Source: Streptacidiphilus pinicola (GTDB lineage: Bacteria; Actinomycetota; Actinomycetes; Streptomycetales; Streptomycetaceae). Taken from it: a stretch of DNA of 59,867 nt. The notes under the pieces are model-generated. The model searched no databases. It saw only the letters and a list, made by a program, of their open reading frames with translations, and had not been told where the DNA came from. The stretch's first letter is position 1. The number at the start of each line of letters is the position of its first letter. The stretch spans positions 1-59,867 of the forward strand of contig NZ_QKYN01000112.1 in NCBI RefSeq assembly GCF_003258295.1, read 5' to 3'. Both the position numbers and the translations under genes were made by a program. This document shows positions 1 through 8,089 of this stretch, piece after piece.

Positions 1-1689
1 GGCGTCGAGGAGGGTGTCGGCGAGGGGTTCCAGGGCCGGGGCGGTGGTGTGGGCGGTGCGCAGGAGGGTGAGCAGGCGGGCGACGGAGTCGTCGTAGGGT
101 TCGGTGCGCTCCTCGATCAGGCCGTCGGTGTAGAGCAGCAGCGTCCCGCCCGGGGCGAGGTGGTGCTCGGTCAGCGGGTAGTGCGCCGAAGGGTCGATGC
201 CCAGGGGTGGGCCGCCCGGCAGGTCGAGTTCGCGCGGGTCGCCGTCCGTGCCGGTCAGCACGGGCAGCGGGTGGCCCGCGCGGGCGGCGAGGAGGCGGCC
301 GGTCGCCGTGTCGAGGGTGACGTAGCAGCAGGTGGCGAAGAGGCCGGTGTCGAGCTCCGCGAGCAGCCGGCCGGTGCGTTCGAGCACCACGCCGGGGTCG
401 TGGCCCTCGCGGGCGAAGGCCCGCAGCGCGACGCGCAGTTGGCCCATCACGCCGGAGGCGTGCGCGCTGTGGCCCTGGACGTCGCCGATCACCAGGCCGA
501 CGCGCTCGCCCGCGCCGTCGTGGTCCAGCTCCAGCACCTCGTACCAGTCGCCGCCGACCTCCATCCCGGCCGTACCCGGCCGGTAGCGGGCGGCGACGGT
601 GTGGCCCGCGATGTCCGGGACGCGGCGCGGCAGCATCGCGCGCTGCAGTTCGGTGGCACGCTGGTGCGCCGCGTCGAAGTGCAGGGCGCGGCACAGGGCG
701 TGCGCGATGATGCCGCTCAGCGCCGTGAACGTGGCCCGCAGCGCCTCGTCGAAGCGGCGCACGCCGGAGTAGCCGACGATGCAGCCGCCTATGCGGTCGC
801 CCGCCGCGATCAGCGGCAGCACCGCCCAGGAGCGGACCAGCGGGCGCTGCCCGGGCGGGGGCGGCGCGGAGACGCCCTCGACGAAGACCGGCTGCTCCTG
901 CTCGATCGCCCGCCGCATCACCGCCGTGGCGGCGGGACGCAGCGGGTGCAGTGCCTCGGGCTGCGGCTGGTGCAGCGGGCGGGCGCCGAGGTTGACCAGC
1001 TCGCCGTCAGGCGTGAGGTGGATCAGGAAGGTCTCGGCGTTGAGAGCCGGCCGGGCGATGTCGGTCAGCACCCGCATCACGTCGGCCGCGGTGGTGGCCC
1101 GGGAGAGCGCGCGGGTGATCGTCAGCAGGAACCTGTCGGCGCTCTGCGGGTCGTCATCGGGCCCGGGGGCGGTGGACGGGGCTGCGGGCGGGGCGGACGG
1201 ATCCGGCGGGTCGGGCGCCGGGCCCGTCAACGACGGTGTGGCGTGGGCCGGGTAGCCGGGGTCGGGGCCGTCGTCGGTGCGGTCGATGACCAGGCCGACC
1301 ACGCGCGCGGGCCGCCCGTCCGGACCGAGCAGGACCTCGCCACGCTCCTCGATCCGCCGCACGCCGCCCTCGCGTTGCACGATGCGGTAGCGGTTGCGGT
1401 ACCGGCCGCCGCGCTCCAGCACCTCGGCGGTGGCGGCCGCGAGCCGCGCCGCGTCGGAGGCGTGCAGGGCGGCGAAGAACGCCTCGGCCCGGCCGTTGAA
1501 GTCCTCCGGGGCCACCCCGACGAGGTCGCAGACCGCGTCGTCCCAGTGCAGGGCGCCGGTGGCCAGATCCCAGTGGAAGGCGCCGGCGCGGGCGGCCCGC
1601 ACGGATTCCGGCAGCAGCGGCCGCGCCTCCTGTGCCAGAGCTGATGGCTCCGGTTCCACCTGTCCCCGTTCCACGAACGCCTGCCTCAT
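1..1689 (-). CDS. PAS-GAF-PP2C (SpoIIE-type) protein phosphatase, 3' end cut by window edge
   Basis: The reading frame starts at ATG 1689 and stays open to base 1, so 563 codons are visible and the C-terminus lies outside the window. Residues about 28-130 form a PAS domain (a WDLATGALHWDD segment, then a PAC-like region with RNRYRIVQREGGVRRIEERG). An Ala/Pro-rich linker follows, then a GAF domain (about 170-320). From about 330 comes a SpoIIE-type PP2C phosphatase: ELQRAMLPR, GGDWYEV, GLVIGDVQGHS and LLLYTDGLIEER are the metal-binding and core motifs. Such proteins dephosphorylate anti-anti-sigma factors in partner-switching networks, with PAS and GAF as input sensors. No membrane segment is visible. 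It is separated from the 2-MIB operon by a palindromic region and is probably unrelated to it. Family assignment is firm; the signal sensed is unknown. Confidence 0.9.
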   Translation of the reverse strand, partial: MRQAFVERGQVEPEPSALAQEARPLLPESVRAARAGAFHWDLATGALHWDDAVCDLVGVAPEDFNGRAEAFFAALHASDAARLAAATAEVLERGGRYRNRYRIVQREGGVRRIEERGEVLLGPDGRPARVVGLVIDRTDDGPDPGYPAHATPSLTGPAPDPPDPSAPPAAPSTAPGPDDDPQSADRFLLTITRALSRATTAADVMRVLTDIARPALNAETFLIHLTPDGELVNLGARPLHQPQPEALHPLRPAATAVMRRAIEQEQPVFVEGVSAPPPPGQRPLVRSWAVLPLIAAGDRIGGCIVGYSGVRRFDEALRATFTALSGIIAHALCRALHFDAAHQRATELQRAMLPRRVPDIAGHTVAARYRPGTAGMEVGGDWYEVLELDHDGAGERVGLVIGDVQGHSAHASGVMGQLRVALRAFAREGHDPGVVLERTGRLLAELDTGLFATCCYVTLDTATGRLLAARAGHPLPVLTGTDGDPRELDLPGGPPLGIDPSAHYPLTEHHLAPGGTLLLYTDGLIEERTEPYDDSVARLLTLLRTAHTTAPALEPLADTLLDA

Positions 1690-1716
1690 GCTGCCGCACG
1701 CGCCCGAGGGCCGGGG

Positions 1717-1775
1717 CGTAGTCGCCGACTGGTGATCGGTTGATCACATCAGATCACCCGATTATGGCGACTACG
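1717..1775. promoter_or_regulatory. Nested inverted repeats between phosphatase gene and 2-MIB operon
   Basis: The outer arms CGTAGTCGCC (1717-1726) and GGCGACTACG (1766-1775) are perfectly complementary. Inside them GTGATC (1732) and GATCAC (1742, 1752) half-sites recur at 10-bp steps, one helical turn apart; 1732-1747 is a perfect 16-bp palindrome with a 4-bp centre. On the minus strand a CATAAT hexamer (1766-1761) could be the -10 box of the phosphatase gene. The element could be an operator for that gene, a terminator for the upstream 2-MIB operon, or both. Confidence 0.5.
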
Positions 1776-1801
1776 TCCCGGCCTGGGCTATCGGCGCGCC
1801 G

Positions 1802-2674
1802 TCAGATGCGGTCGGCGGCGATGAGGAGGTATTGGAAGCTGCCGTCCTTGTAGGCGTCGAGGAAGGCCTTTTCGATGCCGGTGGTGAGGTGGGACTGGGC
1901 GCGCAGTTCCCAGTAGGGAATGGTCGCGGCCGTCAGGTCGATGACGCTGACGGGGACGAGGCGGTTGGCGGCCATTTCCTTGAAGTAGGTGCTGCGGGGG
2001 TGGATGTCGCAGATGTAGTGGGCGTTGATCTCGCTCACCGCGCGGGAGGGGAGGCCGTAGGTGTCGTTGTAGCAGCCGGTGATGGTGACGTAGCGGCCGC
2101 CGCGCTTGAGCTGGCGGGCGTGTTCGGCGAAGAGCTGGGAGAGTTCGACGTACATGGTGGACTCGTTGTTCCAGATGCCGTCGAAGGCCGCGGTCTCGAA
2201 GCCGGTGTCGAGCATGTTGCGCAGGTGGAAGCGGACCTTGTCGGCGACGCCGTGTTCCTTGGCCTGGAGGTTGGCGAACTCGACCTGGTGGCTGGAGATG
2301 GAGATGCCGTCGACCTGGCAGCCGAAGCGCTGGTTGGCGACCAGGCTGCCGCCGCCGCGGCCGCAGCCGGCGTCGAGCAGGCGGCCGTCGGCCGGGATCG
2401 GCCCCAGATGGTCCGCGAGCAGCTGCGCCTGCACGCTCTCCAACCGGTGCAGCTCCCGGACGGTGCGCTCCTCGCGGGTGTCCTCGGGTCCCTCCAGGAC
2501 GGACCAGTCGGGCTCACCGATGCCGTAGTGGTGGTGGTAGAAGCCGTCGACCTCGCCCAGGCGCAGGTTGACGGGGTTGCGCTCGGCGTTCCAGTAGGCC
2601 GCGACGGAGTCCTGGTAGGGGCTGGTACGCACGGACTGGGACGGGAGGACAGCACTCTTCTCGCTGAGGATCAC
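1802..2674 (-). CDS. Geranyl diphosphate 2-C-methyltransferase (2-MIB pathway)
   Basis: This SAM-dependent enzyme of 290 residues methylates C2 of geranyl diphosphate, giving the C11 substrate of 2-methylisoborneol synthase. The SAM-binding motif I reads LLDAGCGRGGGS. The segments NLRLGEVDGFYHHHYGIG, WNNESTMYV and the C-terminal end DGSFQYLLIAADRI are typical of the family. The chosen start is GTG 2674, which has GGAG about 10 bases upstream and gives the usual family length. An alternative ATG at 2755 overlaps the 2-MIB synthase stop codon (ATGA) and would add a His-rich 27-residue extension; it has no Shine-Dalgarno but would be translationally coupled. It is the last gene of the encapsulin / synthase / methyltransferase operon. 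Confidence 0.93.
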   Translation of the reverse strand: MILSEKSAVLPSQSVRTSPYQDSVAAYWNAERNPVNLRLGEVDGFYHHHYGIGEPDWSVLEGPEDTREERTVRELHRLESVQAQLLADHLGPIPADGRLLDAGCGRGGGSLVANQRFGCQVDGISISSHQVEFANLQAKEHGVADKVRFHLRNMLDTGFETAAFDGIWNNESTMYVELSQLFAEHARQLKRGGRYVTITGCYNDTYGLPSRAVSEINAHYICDIHPRSTYFKEMAANRLVPVSVIDLTAATIPYWELRAQSHLTTGIEKAFLDAYKDGSFQYLLIAADRI

Positions 2675-2751
2675 AGCTTCTTGTCTCCGGTTCTCGGTGA
2701 TCGTGATGTGGTGCTGGTGGAGCAGGTCGTGCTGGTGGAGCGGGTGGTGGC

Positions 2752-3894
2752 TCATGCGGCGGCAGCGCCGTCGCCGCCGTGGTAGCGGGCGCTGGTGCGG
2801 TGCCACGTGTGGCTGCCGCCCATCCAGGCCCAGACGCCCGCGAGGAAACGCTTGAGCTCGGGCGAGCCGAGCGCGCTGAGCGCGGCGGACTCGGCCTCGA
2901 TGGTGTGCATCAACTCGTCGTGGATCAGCGCCGCCTGGTCGACCGCCTCCTGGAGGGTGCAACCGTCCTCGGCCGCGATCAGGTTGGGCAGGTTGGTGTC
3001 GGTCGGGTCCTCCTTGGCCATCGAGTACAGGTCGTTGAGGAGGACGTTGGCGACGCCGGCGTAGAGGTAGGTGCGGCGCACCCGGTGGTCGGCGAACTCG
3101 TGGGCGGGCAGCTCGTATCCGCCGACCGGGTCGACCAGCACCATGCACGGGAAGAAGGCGTTCTCGTACCGGTGCAGCAGGTACTCCCAGACGGCCGGCG
3201 TGCGGCCGGACATCCGCCACTCCGCCTCCTGGCCGTAGCCGACGAACATGATGGCCAACTCGTGCCGCAGCCGGGCGACCTGGGTCGGGTTGGCGATCGT
3301 CGACAGCAGCGTCAGCGCGGAGCGGAACGCCTTCAGCACCGGCTCGGCGGCGACGACCTGCTCGAACTGCCCGTAGTAGCGCGGTGGCAGACGCACCGGG
3401 TCGACGACCGCGTGCGCGAGGGCGACCCGGTTGCCGATCAACTCCGGCCTGGTGTCCTCGCCCTCGTCGACCCAGTGGTCGTCCACCGCCCACTCCGCCA
3501 GCCCGCACCGGGCCGCGGCGAGCAGCCGGTCCGGGTCGTCGGTGTCGGGGTGGGCCAGCATGAACAGCCGGCCGAAGTCGTGCGAGCGCAACCGCTCCAA
3601 GCGGCCCTGGAACAGCCCCATTTCGTCCGCCCAGGCCACCAGCCGGTCGTTGACGACCCGCCCGAGCGCCGGGTCGTCGCGGACCGCCTCCGGGCAGTAG
3701 AGCGGCGGCACGGTGACCGCGCTGCCGGTCGCCTTGGGAGCTTCCGGGGCCTCGGGGGCTTCGGGTGCCAGGGGATCCGGCGCGGCGGCTTCCGGGGCCG
3801 CCTCGGCCTCCCGGAAGAGCCGGACGGCGGTGGTGCCGGGACCGGCCGGGCCGGAGAGGATGCGCCCCAGCAGCCCCTCGTCGAGGTGCAGCAT
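2752..3894 (-). CDS. 2-Methylisoborneol synthase (class I terpene cyclase)
   Basis: The protein has 380 residues and cyclises 2-methyl-GPP to the earthy odorant 2-methylisoborneol. The Mg2+-binding motif is DDHWVDE (138-144) and the NSE/DTE-type motif is NDLYSMAKE (287-295); the basic RRTYLY segment (about 273-278) fits the usual pyrophosphate-sensing region. The first 60 residues contain a short conserved-looking block (LGRILSGPAGPGTTAVRLF) and then an Ala/Pro/Glu-rich low-complexity stretch with repeated EAP units. In family 2B encapsulin systems such an N-terminus is the cargo-loading region, which fits the shell gene 18 bases upstream. Start ATG 3894 has AAGGA about 11 bases upstream. Assignment rests on sequence motifs plus the synteny with the methyltransferase. 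Confidence 0.94.
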   Translation of the reverse strand: MLHLDEGLLGRILSGPAGPGTTAVRLFREAEAAPEAAAPDPLAPEAPEAPEAPKATGSAVTVPPLYCPEAVRDDPALGRVVNDRLVAWADEMGLFQGRLERLRSHDFGRLFMLAHPDTDDPDRLLAAARCGLAEWAVDDHWVDEGEDTRPELIGNRVALAHAVVDPVRLPPRYYGQFEQVVAAEPVLKAFRSALTLLSTIANPTQVARLRHELAIMFVGYGQEAEWRMSGRTPAVWEYLLHRYENAFFPCMVLVDPVGGYELPAHEFADHRVRRTYLYAGVANVLLNDLYSMAKEDPTDTNLPNLIAAEDGCTLQEAVDQAALIHDELMHTIEAESAALSALGSPELKRFLAGVWAWMGGSHTWHRTSARYHGGDGAAAA

Positions 3895-3912
3895 CGTGGT
3901 TCCCGTCCTTGC

Positions 3913-5334
3913 CTACGCGTGCGGAGCCGCGATGTCGACGTTCTCGAGGATCCCGATCGCGTCCGGGACCAGGATCGCCGCCGAGTAGTACGCGGTGACC
4001 AGGTAGGAGATGATCGCCTTCTCGTCGATGCCCATGAAGCGGACGTTCAGGCTCGGCTCGACCTCGTCCGGCAGGCCCAACTGGTGCAGGCCGACCACGC
4101 CCTGGTTGTCCTCGCCCATGCGCATGGCCATGATCGAGGTGGTGTGCCCGTCCTCGATCGGCAGCTTGCCGCAGGGGTAGATCGGCACCCCGCGCCAGGC
4201 CGGGATCCGGTGGCCGTTGCGGTCGATGGTGTCCGGGTAGAGGCCGCGCCGGTTGCACTCGCGGAAGAACGCCGCGATCGCCTTGGGGTGGGCCAGGAAC
4301 ATGGTGGTGCTGCGCCGCATGCTGAGCAGCTGGTCCATGTCGTCCGGGGTGGGCGGCCCGGACCAGGTGCTGACCCGCTGGTCGTAGGCGGTGTTGTGGA
4401 GCAGCCCGAACTCCCGGTTGTTGACCAGCTCCCACTCCTGCCGCTCGCGGATCGCCTCCACGGTCAGCTTGAGCTGCTGCTCGGTCTGGTTCATCGGCTT
4501 GTTGTAGAGGTCCGCGACCCGGGAGTGGATCCGCAGCACCGTCTGAGTCAGGCTCAGGTCGTACTCGCGCGGGGCGAGTTCGTAGTCCACGAAGGTGTTC
4601 GGGATGACCGGCTCGCCGTCGTGGCCCGCACTGAGGTCGATCGGCGCCTCGCCCTTGCTGTTCGTCGCGCGCTGCGACTCGGCGACGAACCGCTGGATGT
4701 GGTCCCGCAGTTGCGGCGCGCGGTCGAACAGGTCCAGCACGCCGGACCAGGGCAGCACCATGATGGTGCCGGACGTCGACGCCCGTGCGGTGTGCAGCCA
4801 GAGCGGGTCGCTGGTCAGCACGGCCTCGTCGCCGAGGTGGTCGCCGTCGGTCAGCACGCCGAGGACGTTGGTGTCGCCGTACTTGCCCGTGCCCAGCCGG
4901 TCGATCCGGCCGTGGGCGACGATGAACACCTCCTCGATCGGCGAGCCCTCCTCGACGAGCACCTCGCCCGCGTGGAAGTCCCGCACCTGGAACCGGGAGG
5001 CGAGCTCCTCGAGCACGGCCATGTCGTCGAAGTCGCGCAGCGCGGGGATCTCCCGCAGCGTCTCCGGCACGATCCGCACGTCGTCGGCCCCACCCTGCAC
5101 GAACCCGACGCGTCCGCGCCCCACCGCCAGCGTCAGCCGCCGGTTGACGCGGTAGGTGCCGCCGGCGACGTTGACCCACGGCAGGTTCTTGAGCAGCCAG
5201 CGTGAGCTGATGCCCTGCATCTGCGGTGTGGACTTGGTCGTGGTCGCCAGGTTGCGCGCGGCGCGGGTACTGAGGCTCTGCTGGTCGGGAGCTCCGTCGA
5301 CCCCTGCGGGGCTCTCCGTGGCCTCCATGGACAT
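3913..5334 (-). CDS. Family 2B encapsulin shell protein with inserted cyclic-nucleotide-binding domain
   Basis: The protein has 473 residues. The flanks (RAARNLATTTKSTPQMQ and LKNLPWVNV near the N-terminus; SLNVRFMGIDEKAIISYLV near the C-terminus) match HK97-fold family 2 encapsulins. Roughly residues 100-225 are a cNMP-binding domain inserted in the fold (FHAGEVLVEEGSPIEEVFIV, then a phosphate-cassette-like region). It has no helix-turn-helix, so it is not a Crp-type regulator although homology searches often label it so. The shell is expected to enclose the terpene cyclase encoded next. ATG 5334 is preferred over ATG 5355 because GAGGAGGT lies 7 bases before it. Established: family 2B shells carry this domain and package 2-MIB synthases. 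Inferred: same role here. Confidence 0.92.
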   Translation of the reverse strand: MSMEATESPAGVDGAPDQQSLSTRAARNLATTTKSTPQMQGISSRWLLKNLPWVNVAGGTYRVNRRLTLAVGRGRVGFVQGGADDVRIVPETLREIPALRDFDDMAVLEELASRFQVRDFHAGEVLVEEGSPIEEVFIVAHGRIDRLGTGKYGDTNVLGVLTDGDHLGDEAVLTSDPLWLHTARASTSGTIMVLPWSGVLDLFDRAPQLRDHIQRFVAESQRATNSKGEAPIDLSAGHDGEPVIPNTFVDYELAPREYDLSLTQTVLRIHSRVADLYNKPMNQTEQQLKLTVEAIRERQEWELVNNREFGLLHNTAYDQRVSTWSGPPTPDDMDQLLSMRRSTTMFLAHPKAIAAFFRECNRRGLYPDTIDRNGHRIPAWRGVPIYPCGKLPIEDGHTTSIMAMRMGEDNQGVVGLHQLGLPDEVEPSLNVRFMGIDEKAIISYLVTAYYSAAILVPDAIGILENVDIAAPHA

Positions 5335-5461
5335 GAGTGCGACCTCCTCGGTCATCGGGCGTGATTCCAGTAAGCGACACGTGAGTTGGCTGTGGGGGTG
5401 GCGCGGGGGGTGGGGGTGTTGAAAGTTGCGCGGCGTTGAACAGGCCGGGCCGGTAGGGCCC

Positions 5462-6766
5462 TCAGGCCTGGACGCACACCTGCTGGACCCGGCCGAGCAG
5501 GCCGCGGCCCGCCGCGGTGGAGTGGAAGGGCCGCAGTCTGCTGCGCAGCGTGCGCACGGCGCGGTCCGCCCGCGCGCTGCGCAGCAGCGGATAGTCGTCA
5601 AGGAAGGCGTGCCAGGCGGTGCAGGCCTGTTCCAACGCGCCCCCGTCCAGCAGCAGTTCGCCCAGGCGGGCGGCGCCGACCGCCCGCGTCCGGCGCTCCT
5701 CCGGCGGGCGCAGCTGCAGGGAGCGCCGCAGGGCGGCGACCGCGCCGGCCCGGTCGCCGAGGGCGCTGAGGACCTCCGACTCGTGGTCCTCGTGGGCGGC
5801 CCGGTGGTAGTCACCGGCGCCCTCGGAACGGCCCAGCAGTTCGGCGGAACGTTGCAGCACGGTCAGCGCGCGCCGCCGCTCCCCGCGCGCCGCCGCGGCG
5901 ACGGCCAGCTGTCCGGTGACAGCCGCCGCGAGCCAGGTCGGCAGCCGCGTGCGCAGCGCGGAGGCGGCCTCCGCGAGCTCCAGGGCGTGCTCGCGGTGCC
6001 CGAGCGCCTGGGCCTGCACGCTCAGCCCGCGCAGCGCAGCGGCCTGGCCGGTCGGGTCGTCGGCCTCGGCCGCGAGCAGGGTGGCGGCCTGGTAGTAGCC
6101 CTGAGCGACGCCCTGCCGGTGCTCGTCGAAGCACATGGAGCCGGCCAGGCAGGCGAGCGCGGAGGAGACCAGCAGCAGCTCCCGCCGCGCCTTGGGCGCG
6201 GCCGGCGCCGCGAGCCAACCGGCGACGCTGCTGCGCAGGAAGCCGGTGAGGGCCGCGCGCGAGTGCCCGCCACCGAAGGCGGAGTCGACGGTGGTGAAGG
6301 TCCGCAGCATGTCCTGCGCGGCGCGCGTGTGGGAGACCGTCACCCGCTCCGTTGCCGCACCGGTCGTCCCGTGCGCGGAGCCGGGGGCGGATAAGGAGAC
6401 CGGGGTGGGCGCGGCGAGCCGGTAGGGGCGCGTACGCGGCTGGACGGTGTCGAGCTCGGTGAGGTCGTGCAGGGCCGTCCGGGGCGTCGGACCCTCATCC
6501 GATGCGGTGGGCGCAGGGGCGAAGCCGACGTCCGCGAGGTGCAGCGGACGCCCGAGCTGCCGGGCGAGCGTCTCGGCGACGACGGCCGCGACGGCGGCCA
6601 GCGGGCGGGTGCCGCCCATCCAGTGGGCGACGGAGGTGCGGTCGTATCGCAGCGTCAGGCCGATCTCGGCTCCCGCCCGGTTCACGGCTCGGGCGAGAGC
6701 GGCTCCGCTCCAGCCGGCCTCCTGGGCGAGCGCACGCAGGCGTGCGTTGGGGTGCCGTGGCGCCAT
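5462..6766 (-). CDS. Streptomycete HTH/TPR-type transcriptional regulator
   Basis: The protein has 434 residues. The N-terminus (about 5-60) contains a divergent helix-turn-helix typical of streptomycete regulators, with RALAQEAGWSGAALARAVNR followed by YDRTSVAHWMGGTRP. A Pro/Thr-rich linker leads to about 280 residues of alpha-helical, Ala/Leu/Arg-rich sequence that looks like degenerate tetratricopeptide repeats. It ends 127 bases upstream of the encapsulin gene on the same strand, so it is a plausible regulator of, or first gene in, the 2-MIB operon. The 5335-5461 gap could hold a separate operon promoter. DNA target and ligand are unknown. Confidence 0.8.
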   Translation of the reverse strand: MAPRHPNARLRALAQEAGWSGAALARAVNRAGAEIGLTLRYDRTSVAHWMGGTRPLAAVAAVVAETLARQLGRPLHLADVGFAPAPTASDEGPTPRTALHDLTELDTVQPRTRPYRLAAPTPVSLSAPGSAHGTTGAATERVTVSHTRAAQDMLRTFTTVDSAFGGGHSRAALTGFLRSSVAGWLAAPAAPKARRELLLVSSALACLAGSMCFDEHRQGVAQGYYQAATLLAAEADDPTGQAAALRGLSVQAQALGHREHALELAEAASALRTRLPTWLAAAVTGQLAVAAAARGERRRALTVLQRSAELLGRSEGAGDYHRAAHEDHESEVLSALGDRAGAVAALRRSLQLRPPEERRTRAVGAARLGELLLDGGALEQACTAWHAFLDDYPLLRSARADRAVRTLRSRLRPFHSTAAGRGLLGRVQQVCVQA

Positions 6767-7254
6767 GGTCGTGCAGTCCTCCGGTCCTGAGGGGTGGGGA
6801 CCGGCTCACGTTCGCGGGTCCTCGTCCGATAGATGAACCGTTCCGTCCGCATCGACGCGCGGGTCGCGCAGCGCAAAGGAGCGCGGCCCGGCGCACCCGC
6901 CTCACGCGCGCTTGGCCATGACAAGCCGTGGACGATCCGTCAACCGGTCATGTTCGACATGTACACGACGCCAGTGGTGACCGTGGGCGTCCCGGGTGGG
7001 CGCTCGACGACCAAGATCGATCAGAAGCGGTCGGCGGAGGCCGTTCGACCTCGGTCGTCGGACCGGCGCACGGCGTGGTGAAGGGGCGCACGTTCGAAGC
7101 GCCGGACGACCCACTGTGCGCCCCCGGCCCCGTGCCTCCGCCATCCGGGCCAGTCCGGCGCGCGCTCACCGTCCGCGCGGGCGATGCTGACCATCCGACG
7201 GCTCGTCACCCGGACCCGTCCCCGGGACTCGTCACTCCAGAGAGGACGCTGGCC
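6767..7254. other. Intergenic region without a convincing gene
   Basis: This is the divergent gap between the TPR regulator and the DUF4389 gene. Short open frames cross it in several phases, but none has a plausible start with ribosome-binding site, or protein-like composition. It must hold two promoters. Small dyads are present, for example CATG-N5-CATG near 6952-6964, but I cannot assign boxes with confidence. Confidence 0.5.
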
Positions 7255-8046
7255 ATGGCTCAGCAGCAGCTGTGGGCGCCCCCGCCCCCGATGCCGAACG
7301 GCGAGGTCCTCCCGGAGCTCGACGTGCCCGCGCCGGCCGCGCAGCGGCGCTGGACCGTGCTGCTGCGCTGGCTGCTGGCGATCCCGCACTACATCGTGCT
7401 GGCGGTGCTGGGCTTCGTCGGCTTCTTCGTGGTCGTCGCCGGCTGGTTCGCCGCGCTCGTGCTGGGCCGGCTGCCCGGGCCGATCGCCCGCTACCTCACC
7501 GGCCTGCTGATCTACCAGACCCGGGTCTCCGCCTACAGCATGCTGCTGGTCGACCAGTACCCGCCCTTCGCCTTCGACGCGCCCGGCTACACCGTGCAGG
7601 TCGACGTCCGTCCGGCCGAACTGAACCGGCTCGCGGTGCTCTTCCGGCTGATCCTGATGATCCCGGCGGGGATCGTGCAGAGCCTGGTCACCACCGGCTG
7701 GTACGTGGTCGCCCTGGTCATCTGGATCGTCACGCTGGTGCTGGGCCGGCTGCCCGAGCCCGCCTTCGGCGCGACCGCGGCCACCGTCCGCTTCGCCATG
7801 CGGTTCGGCGCCTACGCGTCGATGCTGACCGCGGCCTACCCCAAGCGCCTCTTCGGTGACGAGTCGCTCGCGCTGGCGGAACGCCGCTCGGCGAGCCGGC
7901 CGCTGCTGCTGTCCACCGGGGCCAAGGTGCTGGTCGTCGTCTTCCTGGTGCTGGGCCTGGCCAACTCCGCCTGGAGCTCGGCGGTGAACTCGGGGAACAA
8001 CAGCAACAGCACCACGGCCACGACCGGCGCCGGTCCCGCCCACTGA
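7255..8046 (+). CDS. DUF4389 domain membrane protein
   Basis: The protein has 263 residues with a Pro-rich N-terminus, then two paired hydrophobic blocks. The first (about 43-80, WLLAIPHYIVLAVLGFVGFF) and second (about 125-165) are followed by the near-identical motifs VLGRLPGPIARYL and VLGRLPEPAFGATA, so the protein is internally duplicated as in DUF4389 proteins. A final helix lies near 225-245 and the C-tail is Ser/Asn/Thr-rich. Start ATG 7255 has AGAGAGGA about 8 bases upstream. It stands alone, 43 bases before tenA. Function of the family is not established. Confidence 0.82.
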   Translation: MAQQQLWAPPPPMPNGEVLPELDVPAPAAQRRWTVLLRWLLAIPHYIVLAVLGFVGFFVVVAGWFAALVLGRLPGPIARYLTGLLIYQTRVSAYSMLLVDQYPPFAFDAPGYTVQVDVRPAELNRLAVLFRLILMIPAGIVQSLVTTGWYVVALVIWIVTLVLGRLPEPAFGATAATVRFAMRFGAYASMLTAAYPKRLFGDESLALAERRSASRPLLLSTGAKVLVVVFLVLGLANSAWSSAVNSGNNSNSTTATTGAGPAH

Positions 8047-8089
8047 CCCGGATCGGCCGCGCCCGGCCGGATATGGCAGGGTCTGCGGC

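Noticed and set aside
49-1644. Long open frame on the plus strand opposite the left-edge phosphatase
   Set aside because: Composition is Gly/Arg/Val/Gln-rich noise typical of antisense frames in GC-rich DNA; the minus-strand frame has clear PAS, GAF and PP2C motifs.
2779-5205. 808-codon plus-strand open frame across the 2-MIB synthase and encapsulin genes
   Set aside because: It is the mirror of two well-identified minus-strand genes and has no protein-like motif or plausible start.
3913-5334. Crp/Fnr transcription factor
   Set aside because: The cNMP-binding domain is inside a larger fold and there is no helix-turn-helix; context and flanks fit a family 2B encapsulin shell.
6833-7081. Possible small gene between the TPR regulator and the DUF4389 gene
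   Set aside because: No ribosome-binding site, no family resemblance, and codon positions lack the usual G/C pattern.
8047-8089. Thiamine riboswitch before tenA
   Set aside because: The gap is only 43 bases and lacks the conserved CTGAGA-type element.
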